From Enterobacter cloacae (GTDB lineage Bacteria > Pseudomonadota > Gammaproteobacteria > Enterobacterales > Enterobacteriaceae), in the NCBI RefSeq assembly GCF_011078175.1, contig NZ_JAALCJ010000002.1, positions 1-64,000 on the forward strand: DNA of 64,000 nt. The letters run 5' to 3'. Below are positions 31,103-44,524 of the stretch, piece by piece (position 1 is the first letter of the stretch; each line of letters begins with the position of its first letter). The notes below the pieces were generated by a model. It did not search any database. It saw nothing but the letters and a program-made list of their open reading frames with translations, and was not told where the DNA came from. Position numbers and translations under genes: made by a program.

Positions 31103-32071
31103 ATGACCATGCCAACCTCACAATGTCCGTGGCGGATGCAGGTTCATCACATCCACCAGGAGACGCCTGATGTGTGGACGCTCTCACTGATTTGCCACGA
31201 TTACTATCCGTACCGTGCAGGTCAGTATGCGCTGGTCAGTGTGCGCAATTCGGCGGACACTCTGCGCGCCTACACGATTTCCTCAACGCCGGGCGTGAGC
31301 GAATACATCACGCTTACCATTCGCCGCATTGATGACGGTGCCGGCTCGCAATGGCTGACCCGTGACGTGAAGCGCGGAGACTATATCTGGCTGTCTGACG
31401 CCCAGGGCGATTTCACCTGCGACGATAAAGCGGAGGATAAATTCCTGCTGCTGGCGGCGGGCTGTGGCGTGACGCCAATTATGTCGATGCGTCGCTGGCT
31501 GGCGAAGAACCGCCCGCAGGCCGACGTGCAGGTCATCTTCAGCGTGCGTTCTCCGGAAGATGTGATTTTTGCCGACGAGTGGCGCAACTACCCGGTGACG
31601 CTGGTCGCGGAAAATAACGCCACGCACGGTTTCGTGGCGGGCCGGCTAAGCCGCGAGCTGCTGCAAAGCGTGCCGGACATTGCGGATCGTACCGTGATGA
31701 CCTGTGGCCCGGCACCGTACATGGAGATCGTGGAGAAAGAAGTGAAAGCGCTCGGCGTGACCCGCTTCTTCAAAGAGCAGTTCTTCACACCCGTGGCGGA
31801 AGCGGCAACCAGCGGGATGAAGTTCACGAAGCTGCAACCGGCGCAGACCTTCTTTGGCCGCGTGGGCACTACGCTGCTTGAAGCGCTGGAAAGCAACAAC
31901 GTGCCGGTAGCGGCAGCCTGCCGCGCTGGGGTGTGCGGATGCTGCAAGACCAAAGTGATTTCCGGTGAGTACACCGTCACCAGCACCATGACGCTGACCG
32001 ACGCGGAAATTGCAGACGGTTACGTGCTGGCATGTTCGTGCCATCCGCAGGGTGATTTGGTGCTCGCATAA
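31103..32071 (+). CDS. hcr: NADH oxidoreductase Hcr (electron donor of Hcp)
   Basis: Passes electrons from NADH to Hcp. It has 322 residues as in E. coli. The N-terminal ferredoxin-reductase module has the FAD-binding RAYTISSTPG motif and the NAD-binding GCGVTPIMSM motif. The C-terminal plant-type [2Fe-2S] ferredoxin domain has the ligands CRAGVCGCC plus a distal Cys in LACSCHPQ. It forms an operon with hcp and ends at a REP element that can act as a terminator. Confidence 0.97.
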   Translation: MTMPTSQCPWRMQVHHIHQETPDVWTLSLICHDYYPYRAGQYALVSVRNSADTLRAYTISSTPGVSEYITLTIRRIDDGAGSQWLTRDVKRGDYIWLSDAQGDFTCDDKAEDKFLLLAAGCGVTPIMSMRRWLAKNRPQADVQVIFSVRSPEDVIFADEWRNYPVTLVAENNATHGFVAGRLSRELLQSVPDIADRTVMTCGPAPYMEIVEKEVKALGVTRFFKEQFFTPVAEAATSGMKFTKLQPAQTFFGRVGTTLLEALESNNVPVAAACRAGVCGCCKTKVISGEYTVTSTMTLTDAEIADGYVLACSCHPQGDLVLA

Positions 32072-32089
32072 TCTGTCGCGGTTCACCTC

Positions 32090-32124
32090 AAGCCCGGTAA
32101 GCGTCAACGCCACCGGGCTTTTTT
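32090..32124 (+). terminator. REP-like palindrome serving as terminator of hcr
   Basis: AAGCCCGGT and ACCGGGCTT enclose a 13-nt loop of REP type and are followed by TTTT. It stands 19 bp after the hcr stop. Confidence 0.75.
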
Positions 32125-32161
32125 ATGCGTGCAGGCCAGCGCATTTGCCTTCGTAACTCCT

Positions 32162-32228
32162 GTAGGCCCGGTAAGCGTCAGCGCCACCGGGCTTTTTGCC
32201 GGGTGGCACTACGTTTACCCGGCCTACG
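32162..32228. repeat. Paired REP elements (BIME) between hcr and poxB
   Basis: Two inverted REP palindromes follow each other: GGCCCGGTAAGCG...CGCCACCGGGC (32165-32192) and GCCGGGTGGC...TTTACCCGGCC (32197-32223). With the element at 32090-32124 this makes three copies in 140 bp. The 313-bp gap 32072-32384 otherwise contains only the poxB promoter region. An open frame that runs into poxB from 32196 is therefore repeat sequence, not protein. Confidence 0.8.
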
Positions 32229-32384
32229 TTGTGCCTACTGCCTGTACGGCAGCCCGTTATTTGTTTGACTTTGCCAGGCGCGACGCGCAGAAAAAACCAC
32301 CTGTACATTAAGAATACTGAACAGGCAATACAGTCACTTTCTTCTAAGCTTGTAAGCGATATCACAAAAAGGAGACGGACAACC

Positions 32385-34103
32385 ATGAAACAAACCGTGG
32401 CTGCATACATAGCGAAAACCCTTGAGCAGGCTGGCGTAAAGCGTATCTGGGGCGTCACCGGCGACTCTCTGAACGGACTCAGCGATAGCCTTAACAAGAT
32501 GAAGACCATTGAGTGGATGCCCACCCGCCATGAAGAGGTCGCCGCCTTTGCTGCCGGTGCCGAAGCGCAGCTTACGGGTGAACTCGCTGTCTGTGCGGGT
32601 TCCTGCGGACCGGGAAACCTGCACCTCATCAACGGTCTGTTCGACTGTCACCGCAATCATGTTCCGGTGCTGGCGATTGCGGCTCACATTCCGTCATCTG
32701 AAATCGGTAGCGGCTATTTTCAGGAGACGCATCCGCAGGAGCTGTTCCGTGAATGCAGCCACTATTGCGAGCTGGTCTCATCACCGGAGCAGATCCCGCA
32801 GGTGCTGGCGATAGCCATGCGTAAGGCGGTGCTGAATCGCGGAGTTTCGGTGGTTGTGCTGCCGGGGGACGTGGCGCTGAAGGCCGCCCCTGAAACCGCC
32901 ACCACTCACTGGTACTCTGCGCCACAGCCAACCATTACCCCTGCGGATGAAGAGCTGAAAAAGCTGGCGCAACTGCTGCGATACTCCAGCAATATTGCCC
33001 TGATGTGCGGCAGCGGCTGCGCCGGCGCGCATAAAGAACTGGTGGAATTTGCCGGCAAGCTCAAGGCGCCAGTTGTGCACGCCCTGCGCGGGAAAGAGCA
33101 CGTTGAATACGATAACCCGTACGATGTCGGCATGACCGGGCTGATCGGTTTTTCCAGCGGCTTCCACACCATGATGAACGCCGACACGCTGATCCTGCTC
33201 GGCACCCAGTTCCCGTACCGCGCGTTCTACCCGACGGACGCCAAAATTATCCAGATCGACATTAATCCCGGCAGCATCGGCGCGCACAGCAAGGTCGATA
33301 TGGCGCTTATCGGCGATATCAAATCTACCCTCGCCGCCCTGCTGCCGCTGCTGGAAGAAAAAACGGACCGTAAATTCCTTGATAAAGCCCTGAGCGACTA
33401 TCGCGATGCGCGCAAGGGGCTGGACGATCTCGCCAAACCGAGCGATAAAGCCATCCACCCGCAGTATCTGGCGCAGCAGATCAGCCACTTCGCCGACGAC
33501 GATGCCATCTTCACTTGCGACGTAGGCACCCCCACCGTGTGGGCTGCACGCTATCTGAAAATGAACGGCAAACGTCGCCTGCTGGGTTCGTTCAACCATG
33601 GCTCAATGGCCAACGCCATGCCGCAGGCGCTGGGCGCAAAAGCGACGGCACCGGAACGTCAGGTGGTGGCGATGTGCGGCGACGGCGGGTTCAGTATGCT
33701 GATGGGAGATTTCCTGTCGGTGGCGCAGATGAAGCTGCCGCTGAAAATCGTGGTCTTTAATAACAGCGTGCTGGGCTTCGTGGCGATGGAGATGAAGGCC
33801 GGAGGTTACCTCACGGACGGCACCGAGCTGCACGACACTAACTTTGCCCGCATCGCCGAAGCCTGCGGCATCACCGGTATCCGGGTAGAAAAAGCCTCCG
33901 AGGTGGACGGCGCCCTGCAACGCGCCTTCTCCATCGACGGCCCGGTGCTGGTGGATGTGGTGGTGGCCAAAGAAGAGCTGGCGATCCCGCCGCAAATCAA
34001 GCTGGAACAGGCCAAAGGTTTTAGCCTCTACATGCTGCGCGCTATCATCAGCGGGCGCGGTGACGAAGTGATCGAACTGGCAAAAACCAACTGGCTCAGG
34101 TAA
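32385..34103 (+). CDS. poxB: Pyruvate dehydrogenase (quinone), pyruvate oxidase PoxB
   Basis: Peripheral membrane flavoenzyme that turns pyruvate into acetate and CO2 and reduces ubiquinone, mainly in stationary phase. The ATG at 32385 ([17 protein letters not shown]) with an AGGAGA ribosome-binding site gives 572 residues, as in E. coli. It has the three-domain layout of ThDP enzymes, with the catalytic Glu in [12 protein letters not shown] (residue ~50) and the ThDP motif [20 protein letters not shown] near residue 430. The C-terminal tail ([20 protein letters not shown]) is the lipid-binding alpha-peptide. ltaE follows 38 bp downstream. Confidence 0.98.
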   Translation: MKQTVAAYIAKTLEQAGVKRIWGVTGDSLNGLSDSLNKMKTIEWMPTRHEEVAAFAAGAEAQLTGELAVCAGSCGPGNLHLINGLFDCHRNHVPVLAIAAHIPSSEIGSGYFQETHPQELFRECSHYCELVSSPEQIPQVLAIAMRKAVLNRGVSVVVLPGDVALKAAPETATTHWYSAPQPTITPADEELKKLAQLLRYSSNIALMCGSGCAGAHKELVEFAGKLKAPVVHALRGKEHVEYDNPYDVGMTGLIGFSSGFHTMMNADTLILLGTQFPYRAFYPTDAKIIQIDINPGSIGAHSKVDMALIGDIKSTLAALLPLLEEKTDRKFLDKALSDYRDARKGLDDLAKPSDKAIHPQYLAQQISHFADDDAIFTCDVGTPTVWAARYLKMNGKRRLLGSFNHGSMANAMPQALGAKATAPERQVVAMCGDGGFSMLMGDFLSVAQMKLPLKIVVFNNSVLGFVAMEMKAGGYLTDGTELHDTNFARIAEACGITGIRVEKASEVDGALQRAFSIDGPVLVDVVVAKEELAIPPQIKLEQAKGFSLYMLRAIISGRGDEVIELAKTNWLR

Positions 34104-34141
34104 AACATTTCACAAGACCTCTTAAAATAAAGGGATGTGAA

Positions 34142-35143
34142 ATGATTGATTTACGTAGTGATACCGTTACCCGTCCGGGCCGCGCCATGCTCGAAGAGAT
34201 GATGGCCGCTCCGGTCGGGGACGACGTCTACGGCGATGACCCGACGGTCAACGAACTCCAGCGCTATGCAGCAGAGCTGAGCGGTAAAGAGGCCGCCCTG
34301 TTCCTGCCCACCGGCACGCAGGCTAATCTGGTGGCGCTGCTCAGCCACTGCGAGCGCGGCGAAGAGTATATCGTCGGCCAGGGGGCGCATAACTATTTGT
34401 ACGAAGCCGGCGGTGCGGCGGTGCTTGGCAGCATCCAGCCGCAGCCGATTGACGCCGCGCCGGACGGATCCCTGCCGCTGGATAACGTTGCGGCAAAAAT
34501 TAAAGCCGACGATATTCACTTCGCCCGCACGAAACTGCTCAGTCTCGAAAATACCCATAACGGTAAAGTCCTGCCGCGCGAATACCTTAAAGCCGCATGG
34601 GACTTTACCCGCGAGCGTAAGCTCGGCCTGCACGTTGACGGCGCGCGTATATTTAACGCCGTGGTGGCCTACGGCTGCGAGTTGAAAGAGATCGCCCAAT
34701 ATTGCGACTCGTTCACCATTTGCCTCTCAAAAGGGCTGGGTACGCCAGTGGGTTCTCTGCTGGTCGGCAATGCCGATTACATCAAACGCGCCAACCGCTG
34801 GCGTAAAATGACCGGTGGTGGCATGCGCCAGGCGGGGATTCTGGCGGCGGCTGGCCTTTATGCTCTGAAAAACAACGTGGCGCGCCTGAAGGACGATCAC
34901 GATAACGCCGCGTGGATGGCCACGCAGCTGCGCGAGATTGGCGCCGACGTGATGCGTCACGACACTAACATGCTGTTTGTGCGCGTGGGTGACGAGCAAG
35001 CTACCGCGCTGGGCGAATTTATGAAAGCGCGCGGCGTACTGATCAACGCCTCTCCTGTAGTGCGTTTGGTGATGCATCTTGACGTTAACCGCGAGCAGCT
35101 GGCCGAGGTGGTGAAACACTGGCAGGCGTTTTTACAGCGTTAA
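34142..35143 (+). CDS. ltaE: Low-specificity L-threonine aldolase
   Basis: PLP enzyme that splits L-threonine and L-allo-threonine into glycine and acetaldehyde. The 333 residues match E. coli. The PLP lysine is in [14 protein letters not shown] (about residue 197). Other conserved parts are [12 protein letters not shown] at the N-terminus, LENTHN and [10 protein letters not shown]. It is close behind poxB and 10 bp before ybjT, so the three genes plus ybjS may form one transcription unit, as in E. coli. Confidence 0.97.
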   Translation: MIDLRSDTVTRPGRAMLEEMMAAPVGDDVYGDDPTVNELQRYAAELSGKEAALFLPTGTQANLVALLSHCERGEEYIVGQGAHNYLYEAGGAAVLGSIQPQPIDAAPDGSLPLDNVAAKIKADDIHFARTKLLSLENTHNGKVLPREYLKAAWDFTRERKLGLHVDGARIFNAVVAYGCELKEIAQYCDSFTICLSKGLGTPVGSLLVGNADYIKRANRWRKMTGGGMRQAGILAAAGLYALKNNVARLKDDHDNAAWMATQLREIGADVMRHDTNMLFVRVGDEQATALGEFMKARGVLINASPVVRLVMHLDVNREQLAEVVKHWQAFLQR

Positions 35144-35153
35144 GGAGCATAGC

Positions 35154-36590
35154 GTGCCGCAACGTATTCTGGTGCTCGGCGCCAGCGGGTATATCGGTCA
35201 GCATCTGACCACGGCGTTAAGCCAGCAGGGGCACCAGGTGCTGGCAGCGGCACGCAACACCGAGCGTCTGCAAAAGCTACATTTGACTGGCGTGACGTGT
35301 CATAACGTCGACCTTAGCTGGCCGAAGGCGCTTCCTGGGCTGCTGGAAGGGGTCGATACGCTTTACTATCTTGTTCACAGCATGGGCGAAGGCGGCGATT
35401 TTATCGCCCACGAGCGTCAGGTGGCGATGAACGTCCGCGATGCGCTGCTGCAAACCCCGGTAAAGCAGGTGATTTTTTTAAGCTCGCTCCAGGCGCCAGA
35501 GAACGAGCAGTCCGACCATCTGCGCGCCCGCCAGCTGACGGCAGACACGTTGCGCAGCGCCGATATTCCCGTTACCGAACTGCGGGCAGGGATCATCGTC
35601 GGCGCGGGTTCCGCCGCTTTCGAGGTGATGCGCGATATGGTTTACAACCTGCCAGTACTGACGCCGCCGCGCTGGGTACGCTCACGCACCACGCCCATTG
35701 CGCTGGAGAATTTACTGCATTATCTGGTGGCTCTGCTCGATCACCCGGCGGAGCACCATCGCGTGCTGGAGGCGGCAGGCCCGGAAGTGCTGAGCTATCA
35801 GGAGCAGTTCGAACATTTCATGCGCGTCAGCGGACGCCACCGCTGGCTGATCCCCATCCCCTTCCCGACCCGCTGGATCTCAGTCTGGTTTTTAAATGTG
35901 ATCACCTCCGTCCCGCCGACCACCGCCAAAGCGCTGATCCAGGGGCTGAAGCACGATCTCCTGGCGGACGATCGCGCGCTGCGTGCGCTGATCCCTCAGG
36001 AACTGATCCGCTTCGATGACGCGGTACGCAATACGCTCAAAGAGGAAGAGAAGCTGGTCAACTCCAGCGACTGGGGCTATGACGCGCAGGCCTTTGCCCG
36101 CTGGCGGCCCGAGTACGGCTATTATCCGAAACAGGCGGGCTATACGGTAAAAACCACGGCCAGCCTGGGAGCGCTGTGGGAAGTTGTGAACCAGATCGGC
36201 GGCAAAGAGCGCTATTTCTTCGGCAATATTCTGTGGCAAACGCGCGGCGCGCTGGATCTGCTGGTCGGTCACCGGCTGGCAAAAGGCCGCCCTGCCCATC
36301 CCTGGCTGAAGGTGGGCGATACCGTCGACAGCTGGAAGGTGATTATTGTTGAGCCCGATAAACAGCTGGCACTGCTGTTTGGCATGAAGGCGCCGGGGCT
36401 GGGGCGGCTCTGCTTCACCCTGAAGGATCACGGCGACCATCGTGAACTGGACGTCAGGGCATGGTGGCATCCGCACGGCATGCCGGGTCTGTTTTACTGG
36501 TTGATGATGATCCCGGCACACCTGTTTATCTTTCGCGGAATGGCGAAACGGATTGCGCAACTGGCAGAAGAAAAGCGGGAAAATAACTAA
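35154..36590 (+). CDS. ybjT: Putative NAD(P)-binding membrane protein YbjT (SDR fold plus DUF2867)
   Basis: Function unknown. It has 478 residues, beginning at a GTG 10 bp after ltaE with a GGAG ribosome-binding site. The N-terminal 200 residues are an atypical short-chain dehydrogenase (nucleotide motif LGASGYIGQ, residues ~6-14). The C-terminal part is DUF2867 and ends in a short hydrophobic segment ([20 protein letters not shown]). It is adjacent to another SDR gene, ybjS, as in E. coli. Confidence 0.92.
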   Translation: MPQRILVLGASGYIGQHLTTALSQQGHQVLAAARNTERLQKLHLTGVTCHNVDLSWPKALPGLLEGVDTLYYLVHSMGEGGDFIAHERQVAMNVRDALLQTPVKQVIFLSSLQAPENEQSDHLRARQLTADTLRSADIPVTELRAGIIVGAGSAAFEVMRDMVYNLPVLTPPRWVRSRTTPIALENLLHYLVALLDHPAEHHRVLEAAGPEVLSYQEQFEHFMRVSGRHRWLIPIPFPTRWISVWFLNVITSVPPTTAKALIQGLKHDLLADDRALRALIPQELIRFDDAVRNTLKEEEKLVNSSDWGYDAQAFARWRPEYGYYPKQAGYTVKTTASLGALWEVVNQIGGKERYFFGNILWQTRGALDLLVGHRLAKGRPAHPWLKVGDTVDSWKVIIVEPDKQLALLFGMKAPGLGRLCFTLKDHGDHRELDVRAWWHPHGMPGLFYWLMMIPAHLFIFRGMAKRIAQLAEEKRENN

Positions 36591-36682
36591 ATAAAACTCT
36601 TAATCTTTCACCTTTCCCATTGCAACACATCGTAATTCACGAAAGAATGCGCACGAAATTCTTTTCAACACAGTGGATTGTT

Positions 36683-37696
36683 ATGAAGGTACTGGTTACC
36701 GGGGCGACCAGCGGCTTAGGCCGAAATGCGGTCGAGTTTCTGCGCAACAAGGGCATCAGCGTGAGGGCCACCGGTCGCAATGAGGCGATGGGTAAACTCC
36801 TGCAAAAAATGGGCGCTGAATTTGTCCATGCCGATCTGACGGAGCTGGTCTCCTCGCAGGCGAAGGTGATGCTCGCCGGTATTGACACGCTGTGGCACTG
36901 CTCCAGTTTTACCTCCCCGTGGGGCACTCAGGAAGCCTTCGATCTTGCCAACGTGCGCGCTACGCGTCGTCTGGGCGAATGGGCCGTCGCCTGGGGCGTG
37001 CGTAACTTTATTCATATCTCCTCCCCGTCGCTCTATTTCGACTATCACCACCATCGTGATATTCAGGAAGATTTTCGCCCCGCGCGCTTTGCCTGTGAGT
37101 TTGCCCGCAGTAAAGCGGCTGGCGAAGAGGTGATCGACCTGCTGGCCCAGTCAAACCCGCACACCCGGTTTACGGTGCTGCGTCCGCAGAGCCTGTTCGG
37201 GCCACACGACAAGGTGTTTATTCCGCGGCTTGCGCAGATGATGCACCACTACGGCAGTGTGCTCTTACCCCGCGGCGGCGATGCGCTGGTGGACATGACC
37301 TATTACGAAAATGCCGTTCACGCCATGTGGCTGGCGAGCCAGCCAGACTGCGATAAGCTGGTATCGGGGCGCGCGTATAACATTACCAACGGCGAACCCT
37401 GTACCCTGCGCAGCATTGTGCAAAGATTGATTGATGAGTTAAAGATCGACTGTCGGATCCGTTCCGTTCCCTACCCGATGCTGGATATGATCGCCCGCAG
37501 CATGGAGCGTTTTGGCAGTAAATCGGCGAAAGAGCCTGCGCTGACGCATTACGGCGTCTCGAAGCTCAACTTTGATTTCACGCTGGATATTTCGCGCGCA
37601 GAGAACGAGCTGGGGTATAAACCGATTGTATCGCTGGATGAAGGGATAATGCGTACGGCGGCATGGTTACGGGATCACGGGAAACTTCATCGATAA
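36683..37696 (+). CDS. ybjS: Putative NAD(P)-dependent epimerase/dehydrogenase YbjS
   Basis: Extended SDR family protein of unknown substrate. The ATG at 36683 ([19 protein letters not shown]) gives 337 residues, the E. coli length; upstream in-frame codons are not conserved. It has the nucleotide motif TGATSGLG (residues 6-13). The family Tyr-Lys pair seems replaced, with [13 protein letters not shown] in the active-site zone. It resembles 3-beta-hydroxysteroid dehydrogenase-type SDRs. In E. coli the next gene is amiD; here 20 kb of T2SS and chitinase genes intervene. Confidence 0.93.
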   Translation: MKVLVTGATSGLGRNAVEFLRNKGISVRATGRNEAMGKLLQKMGAEFVHADLTELVSSQAKVMLAGIDTLWHCSSFTSPWGTQEAFDLANVRATRRLGEWAVAWGVRNFIHISSPSLYFDYHHHRDIQEDFRPARFACEFARSKAAGEEVIDLLAQSNPHTRFTVLRPQSLFGPHDKVFIPRLAQMMHHYGSVLLPRGGDALVDMTYYENAVHAMWLASQPDCDKLVSGRAYNITNGEPCTLRSIVQRLIDELKIDCRIRSVPYPMLDMIARSMERFGSKSAKEPALTHYGVSKLNFDFTLDISRAENELGYKPIVSLDEGIMRTAAWLRDHGKLHR

Positions 37697-37736
37697 TCAA
37701 TCGGGCCTTCTCCCACTGGGAAAAGGAGCAAACAGT

Positions 37737-37764
37737 AAAACGGCAACCTTTCGGTTGCCGTTTA
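37737..37764. terminator. Bidirectional terminator between ybjS and the GH19 chitinase gene
   Basis: AAACGGCAACC / GGTTGCCGTTT with a TTTC loop (11-bp stem) lies just after the chitinase stop on the minus strand and downstream of ybjS on the plus strand. It has T or A runs on both sides. It marks the left edge of the accessory island. Confidence 0.85.
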
Positions 37765-37767
37765 CTT

Positions 37768-39600
37768 TTACAGAGCGGTCCAGGCATCGGCCCATGCCAG
37801 GCCTGCGCCTGGTTCATAGTATGCCGGGGCGTTGTTACACCAGCCGCTGTACGGGAACGGCTTGCACTGGAACAGTTTACCGTGGTTGTTCACGATATCA
37901 CCTGCGTTGTACTTGCTGTTCGCGCTCCAGGCTGCATAAGCACCGTCATCCTGAGAAGGGGTTGATGCTTTTGCTTTCACGTTCAGCAGATAGGAGGTGG
38001 TGCTGCTCAGTTCGCCATCGCTGACGGTCAGGCTCACTTCATACTGCTGCGCCGTTGCGGACTCTGGTGCCGTAAAGGTCACCACCGCTTTATCCTGTCC
38101 GGTCACGGTCTGACCATCCTGAGAACGCCAGGTGTAAGTCAGCTTGTTGCCATCTGCATCGGTAGAACCTTCCGCGCTCAGGGAAACCTGCGCACCCGCC
38201 TCAACGGCACCGATTGGACCAGCGATATGCGCCACCGGCGCGTGGTTCACAGCAGCAGGTTCAGCCGGGGTTTCATCCGGTACTGGCGCTGGCGCTGGTG
38301 CTGGCGTTTCGTCTTCTGACGGCGTTGGTGTCGGTGTCGGTGTTACCGGAGTTTCATCCGGCGTAACGGCAGAGCCATCGTCGTTCACGATGTTAACGTT
38401 AAAGAACTTCTGCACGCACTTGCTATAATCGCCCTCTTTGAACGCGCTGAACGGCGTCTGGTAGCCAACGAGCTGGCAAGAGTAGGTTGCGCCGCTTGGC
38501 GTATCCGCGCTCCATCCCCAGTCCTGCTCCCAGTAGATCTTAAGCGCACCAGCACCGCCTTCGTCGAACTGTTTCATGTTGGCACAGCCCAGCACTTCGT
38601 TCGCCGGAACAGGCACTTTCAGGTAGTTCGCGAACTCTTTGTAGTACTTGATACGGTTCTGAGACTGCGCGATTTCGGTCGGGCCGCCGCACTCAACGCC
38701 ACCGTTGATGATCTGGGTGGTCACGCCAAAGCCCGGGACCAGCCCGTTGGCTTTATCGTGATCGTTCGGCTGCCACGTGCCGTCGATCACCTGCAACATG
38801 CTTGGTTTTGGCGGCTGTGGATAGGCGAAGAAGAAGATCGCACTCGCCAGGTTCAGCCAGGTATCCGCCACCAGTTCAGGTTTGTCGAGCAGGGTACGTA
38901 CGTCACCGTACATCGCTTCCGAGAATGGACCGTAGTTATAGTTGTAAGACAGCTGCTTCGCACCGCGACCAAAGTAGCTCAGGAAGTCACCGTCTTTATC
39001 TTTACCGCAAGGCCAGGTCTGACCCTGCCAGACGTCCGGGTTACATTCGCCGTTATAGCCGCCCTTCTGCCCTTCGCTCCAGCCCATTTCACGCACGTGT
39101 ACCAGCGCCTGACGCCATTCGGCTTCCGGACGCCAGCTTTCGTGGCCGCCGGTTTCCTGAGCAAAGTGAGCAAACATGGTTGCCAGCTCTTTACGGCAGA
39201 TGGCATCACTGTCGCGACCATCGTTGTAGTTCTTACACAGCGCCGGGAATTTACCGACCGCTTTCAGGAAGTTGCTGTAGGTGTACGCCTGCGCGCGCAG
39301 CGGGAACAGGTACTCCCAGTCGCTGGCTTTCACGATCCCTTCCACGCGTTTCACGTTATCCGGGTTCGCCGCACGGCCTGGCTCGATCAGCTCAACCTGA
39401 GCGTTATCCAGCGTCTTAATGGTTTCCTTTACGGCTTCCATCAGAGGGAAGCTGGTCAGCTCTTTCTCTTTCTTCGCCAGATCGCTGGCTTTCATGGTGT
39501 AAGGTTCACTGGTAGTTGCTTGCAGCGAGGCGGCCTGTGCCATAAATGGTGCCACACAGGCGCCAGCCACGAGTACACTCAGTAACGTCCTTTTGTTCAT
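37768..39600 (-). CDS. Secreted GH19 chitinase with PKD and chitin-binding domains
   Basis: Predicted chitinase of 610 residues. Sec signal peptide [20 protein letters not shown] (cleavage near AQA, residue 23). The GH19 catalytic domain spans about 85-400, with the catalytic Glu in [10 protein letters not shown] (E149) and the family signature [16 protein letters not shown] (209-224). A Thr/Pro/Glu-rich linker (412-447) leads to a PKD domain (453-543), then a C-terminal CBM5/12-type chitin-binding domain ([20 protein letters not shown] to the end). Bacterial GH19 enzymes are often T2SS cargo, and the neighbouring gsp operon makes this likely. It is transcribed in the same direction as the GH18 chitinase and gsp genes but separately from them, behind a hairpin. 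Confidence 0.9.
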   Translation of the reverse strand: MNKRTLLSVLVAGACVAPFMAQAASLQATTSEPYTMKASDLAKKEKELTSFPLMEAVKETIKTLDNAQVELIEPGRAANPDNVKRVEGIVKASDWEYLFPLRAQAYTYSNFLKAVGKFPALCKNYNDGRDSDAICRKELATMFAHFAQETGGHESWRPEAEWRQALVHVREMGWSEGQKGGYNGECNPDVWQGQTWPCGKDKDGDFLSYFGRGAKQLSYNYNYGPFSEAMYGDVRTLLDKPELVADTWLNLASAIFFFAYPQPPKPSMLQVIDGTWQPNDHDKANGLVPGFGVTTQIINGGVECGGPTEIAQSQNRIKYYKEFANYLKVPVPANEVLGCANMKQFDEGGAGALKIYWEQDWGWSADTPSGATYSCQLVGYQTPFSAFKEGDYSKCVQKFFNVNIVNDDGSAVTPDETPVTPTPTPTPSEDETPAPAPAPVPDETPAEPAAVNHAPVAHIAGPIGAVEAGAQVSLSAEGSTDADGNKLTYTWRSQDGQTVTGQDKAVVTFTAPESATAQQYEVSLTVSDGELSSTTSYLLNVKAKASTPSQDDGAYAAWSANSKYNAGDIVNNHGKLFQCKPFPYSGWCNNAPAYYEPGAGLAWADAWTAL

Positions 39601-39732
39601 TTCACTTTTCCTGTTGAGTAACGTTAAATATTAAAATCCAGGCTTATGTATTATTCCGTTAATAAATAAACCCCAGACAGCTGTTTTCACTTTTCGAAGA
39701 ACACCCTGAGGAATTCTTCAAAAATAAAAAAC

Positions 39733-40173
39733 TTAATCACGCATTGCGCTTTTCAGTTGCTGATATTTCCTCCAGACCTTTTTGGCATATATCATGCGCT
39801 GAGGGTAATTCTCTTTTTTTAACCCGGCGTTATAAGCTCCCACCGCCTCCCAGTTATAGCCATACACTTTAATCATGCCGGAAAGAATAGATGCGCCAAC
39901 CATAATCGAGGTACAGGGCTCAGTCATCAGCCGATATTCATCAATACCTCGGCTCTCCAGTTCGGTGAAATGTGAGCTATTAATTTGCATCAGCCCGACA
40001 TCCCGCGTGCCGTCATGATTTTCCCCTACGGCATATGGATTCATTCCGGATTCCACATTCGCTATCGCGTACAGCAAATAAGGGTCGACATGATAATAAT
40101 GCGCCGCTTTATCCCAACAGTTTGCCAGTGCGCTTTGGCTTATTATCAATAACATCAAAATCAACTTTTTCAT
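39733..40173 (-). CDS. Small periplasmic lytic transglycosylase (IagB/SLT type)
   Basis: Predicted peptidoglycan-cleaving enzyme of 146 residues. The start at 40173 (MKKLILMLLIISQSALA, a clean Sec signal) is chosen over upstream in-frame codons because an AGCAGG ribosome-binding site precedes it. The single SLT domain shows the catalytic Glu in AIANVESGMNP, then DVGLMQINSSHF and VGAYNAGLKKENYP. The type is that of the specialised transglycosylases IagB and PilT-associated enzymes, which open the wall for secretion machines. Lying between two chitinase genes beside a T2SS operon, it may help secretin assembly. A role in chitin-oligomer processing is less likely. Confidence 0.85.
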   Translation of the reverse strand: MKKLILMLLIISQSALANCWDKAAHYYHVDPYLLYAIANVESGMNPYAVGENHDGTRDVGLMQINSSHFTELESRGIDEYRLMTEPCTSIMVGASILSGMIKVYGYNWEAVGAYNAGLKKENYPQRMIYAKKVWRKYQQLKSAMRD

Positions 40174-40234
40174 TTTTACCTGCTGACAGTTTCGTTTATT
40201 TCTCCTTAGCAACATCCTGTAAAATGAATTTTGA

Positions 40235-40263
40235 ATGACTCCCCCTTTAAAAGGGGGAGTCAT
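40235..40263 (-). terminator. Perfect palindrome after the GH18 chitinase gene
   Basis: ATGACTCCCCCTTT, one A, then AAAGGGGGAGTCAT: 14-base arms around a single central base (fewer pairs once a loop is allowed). It begins 12 bp after the chitinase stop on the minus strand. A run of T is lacking (TCAAAATTCATTTT follows), so it may be a terminator, a 3'-end stabiliser or a protein site. Confidence 0.6.
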
Positions 40264-40275
40264 CAATGGGTTAGA

Positions 40276-43244
<2,969 letters not shown>

Positions 43245-44042
43245 TTAAAATGTGAAAGCAAACTGCTGACTAATAAACACCACTATTCCAGCAAAGGCGA
43301 GGTAGGGTCCGAAAGAAATAGAGAGATTATTTTTATTTAAATTATTTACGGCGAAATATCCGACAATACCGCTTAACGCTGCCGCAAGTTCAATAGAGGG
43401 TAATGCCTGCCAGCCGCACCAGGCACCCAATGCGGCCAGCAGCTTAAAATCACCGTACCCCAGACCTTCACGCCCGGCGATCAGCCGAAATGCCCAGTAG
43501 AGCAGCCAGAGCGACAGATAGCCCGCCACCGCGCCGAACAAGGCATCCCGTAGCGGCAGGGTATGGTCAAACGCATGGAGCACTAGCCCCGCCCACAGCA
43601 GCGGCTGGGTCAGACAGTCCGGAAGCAGCTGGTGCTGCCAGTCGATCATGGCCAGCGGCAGTAAAAACGCCGCCAGCAGCCATAAGGAAAACAGCGACTG
43701 GACGTCTGGCATAGCCCAGGCGGTGATGCCGCAAAACAGCGCGGAGAATAATTCGACCAAAAATATCCGCAGAGGGATAGCGGTACCGCATTGATGGCAG
43801 CGGCCACGCAATAAAAGCCAGCTGATAAGCGGGATATTTTCCCACGCCGCAAGCGTGTGCTTACACGCGGGGCAGTGCGAGGCAGGAAAAAGCAGATTGC
43901 CGCTCCTCTCCTCTTCCATCACCATCCCCGGGACACGCTCGACCACGACGCCAAGAAAACTGCCCACAATTCCCCCCAGGATCGCACTCATTATCGGGAA
44001 GCCCAGCGGACAGGTTTCCCACATCAGCACGACGGTATTCAT
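43245..44042 (-). CDS. gspO: Prepilin peptidase GspO (type IV leader peptidase/methyltransferase)
   Basis: Inner-membrane aspartyl protease that cuts the leader from the T2SS pseudopilins GspG-K and methylates the new N-terminus. It has 265 residues with about eight membrane segments. Two CxxC pairs (CPACKHT and CHQCGTA) in the first cytoplasmic loop bind zinc. The catalytic Asp pair lies in DWQHQLLPD and the GxGD motif (EGLGYGDFKLLAALGAW). The start overlaps the gspM stop by 4 bases. It is the last gene of the gsp operon. Confidence 0.95.
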   Translation of the reverse strand: MNTVVLMWETCPLGFPIMSAILGGIVGSFLGVVVERVPGMVMEEERSGNLLFPASHCPACKHTLAAWENIPLISWLLLRGRCHQCGTAIPLRIFLVELFSALFCGITAWAMPDVQSLFSLWLLAAFLLPLAMIDWQHQLLPDCLTQPLLWAGLVLHAFDHTLPLRDALFGAVAGYLSLWLLYWAFRLIAGREGLGYGDFKLLAALGAWCGWQALPSIELAAALSGIVGYFAVNNLNKNNLSISFGPYLAFAGIVVFISQQFAFTF

Positions 44043-44524
44043 GCGGACCTGGACCAGGTAAGCACCACCTGCGCTTTTACATCGCTAAGATGATCCACCG
44101 GCGTAAGATTCATTTTCTGTATTCTGACGCCGGAAGCCTGATTAATTTCGCGCAGCCAGCCTTTTAATTCATAAACGTTTACGCGATTCACGACAAAGGA
44201 TAATGTTTGTCCCTCCTGGCGTACATCCGTCAGCGAGAGATTAATTTCATGGGCACTGTTCTCCACCACCGTGCGTGGATTATCCGTTTTGACTAACTGA
44301 ACCTGAAGATGATTTTTATCAATTTCACTTCGCATCCAGTTTAGCGTCTCTTTTTGTCTTTTTAGCGTTGATTGACTATTTTGAATCATATTATCCAAGG
44401 GAATGACTCCTGCGTAATACACCGCAGCCGCGAAAACGGCGGCGGCGCATAGTTTTAAAATGACTTTCTCCCGGGCGCTATAGTTCTGGTAGCGCGATGT
44501 CAACTGTGCGATTCGCTCTTTCAT
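44039..44524 (-). CDS. gspM: T2SS inner-membrane platform protein GspM
   Basis: Bitopic protein that partners GspL in the inner-membrane platform. It has 161 residues: a cytoplasmic N-terminus, a membrane helix at about 25-45 (KLCAAAVFAAAVYYAGVIPL) and a periplasmic ferredoxin-like domain. 4-base overlaps on both sides (gspL and gspO) indicate tight coupling. GspM is weakly conserved, and the call relies on size, topology and position. Confidence 0.9.
   Translation of the reverse strand: MKERIAQLTSRYQNYSAREKVILKLCAAAVFAAAVYYAGVIPLDNMIQNSQSTLKRQKETLNWMRSEIDKNHLQVQLVKTDNPRTVVENSAHEINLSLTDVRQEGQTLSFVVNRVNVYELKGWLREINQASGVRIQKMNLTPVDHLSDVKAQVVLTWSRSA

Noticed and set aside
32090-32228. CRISPR-like array between hcr and poxB
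   Set aside because: The repeats are palindromic REP units in alternating orientation without equal spacers.
32196-32384. 63-codon N-terminal extension of PoxB
   Set aside because: The extension is REP repeat sequence and poxB leader. The ATG at 32385 has a strong ribosome-binding site and matches the known start.
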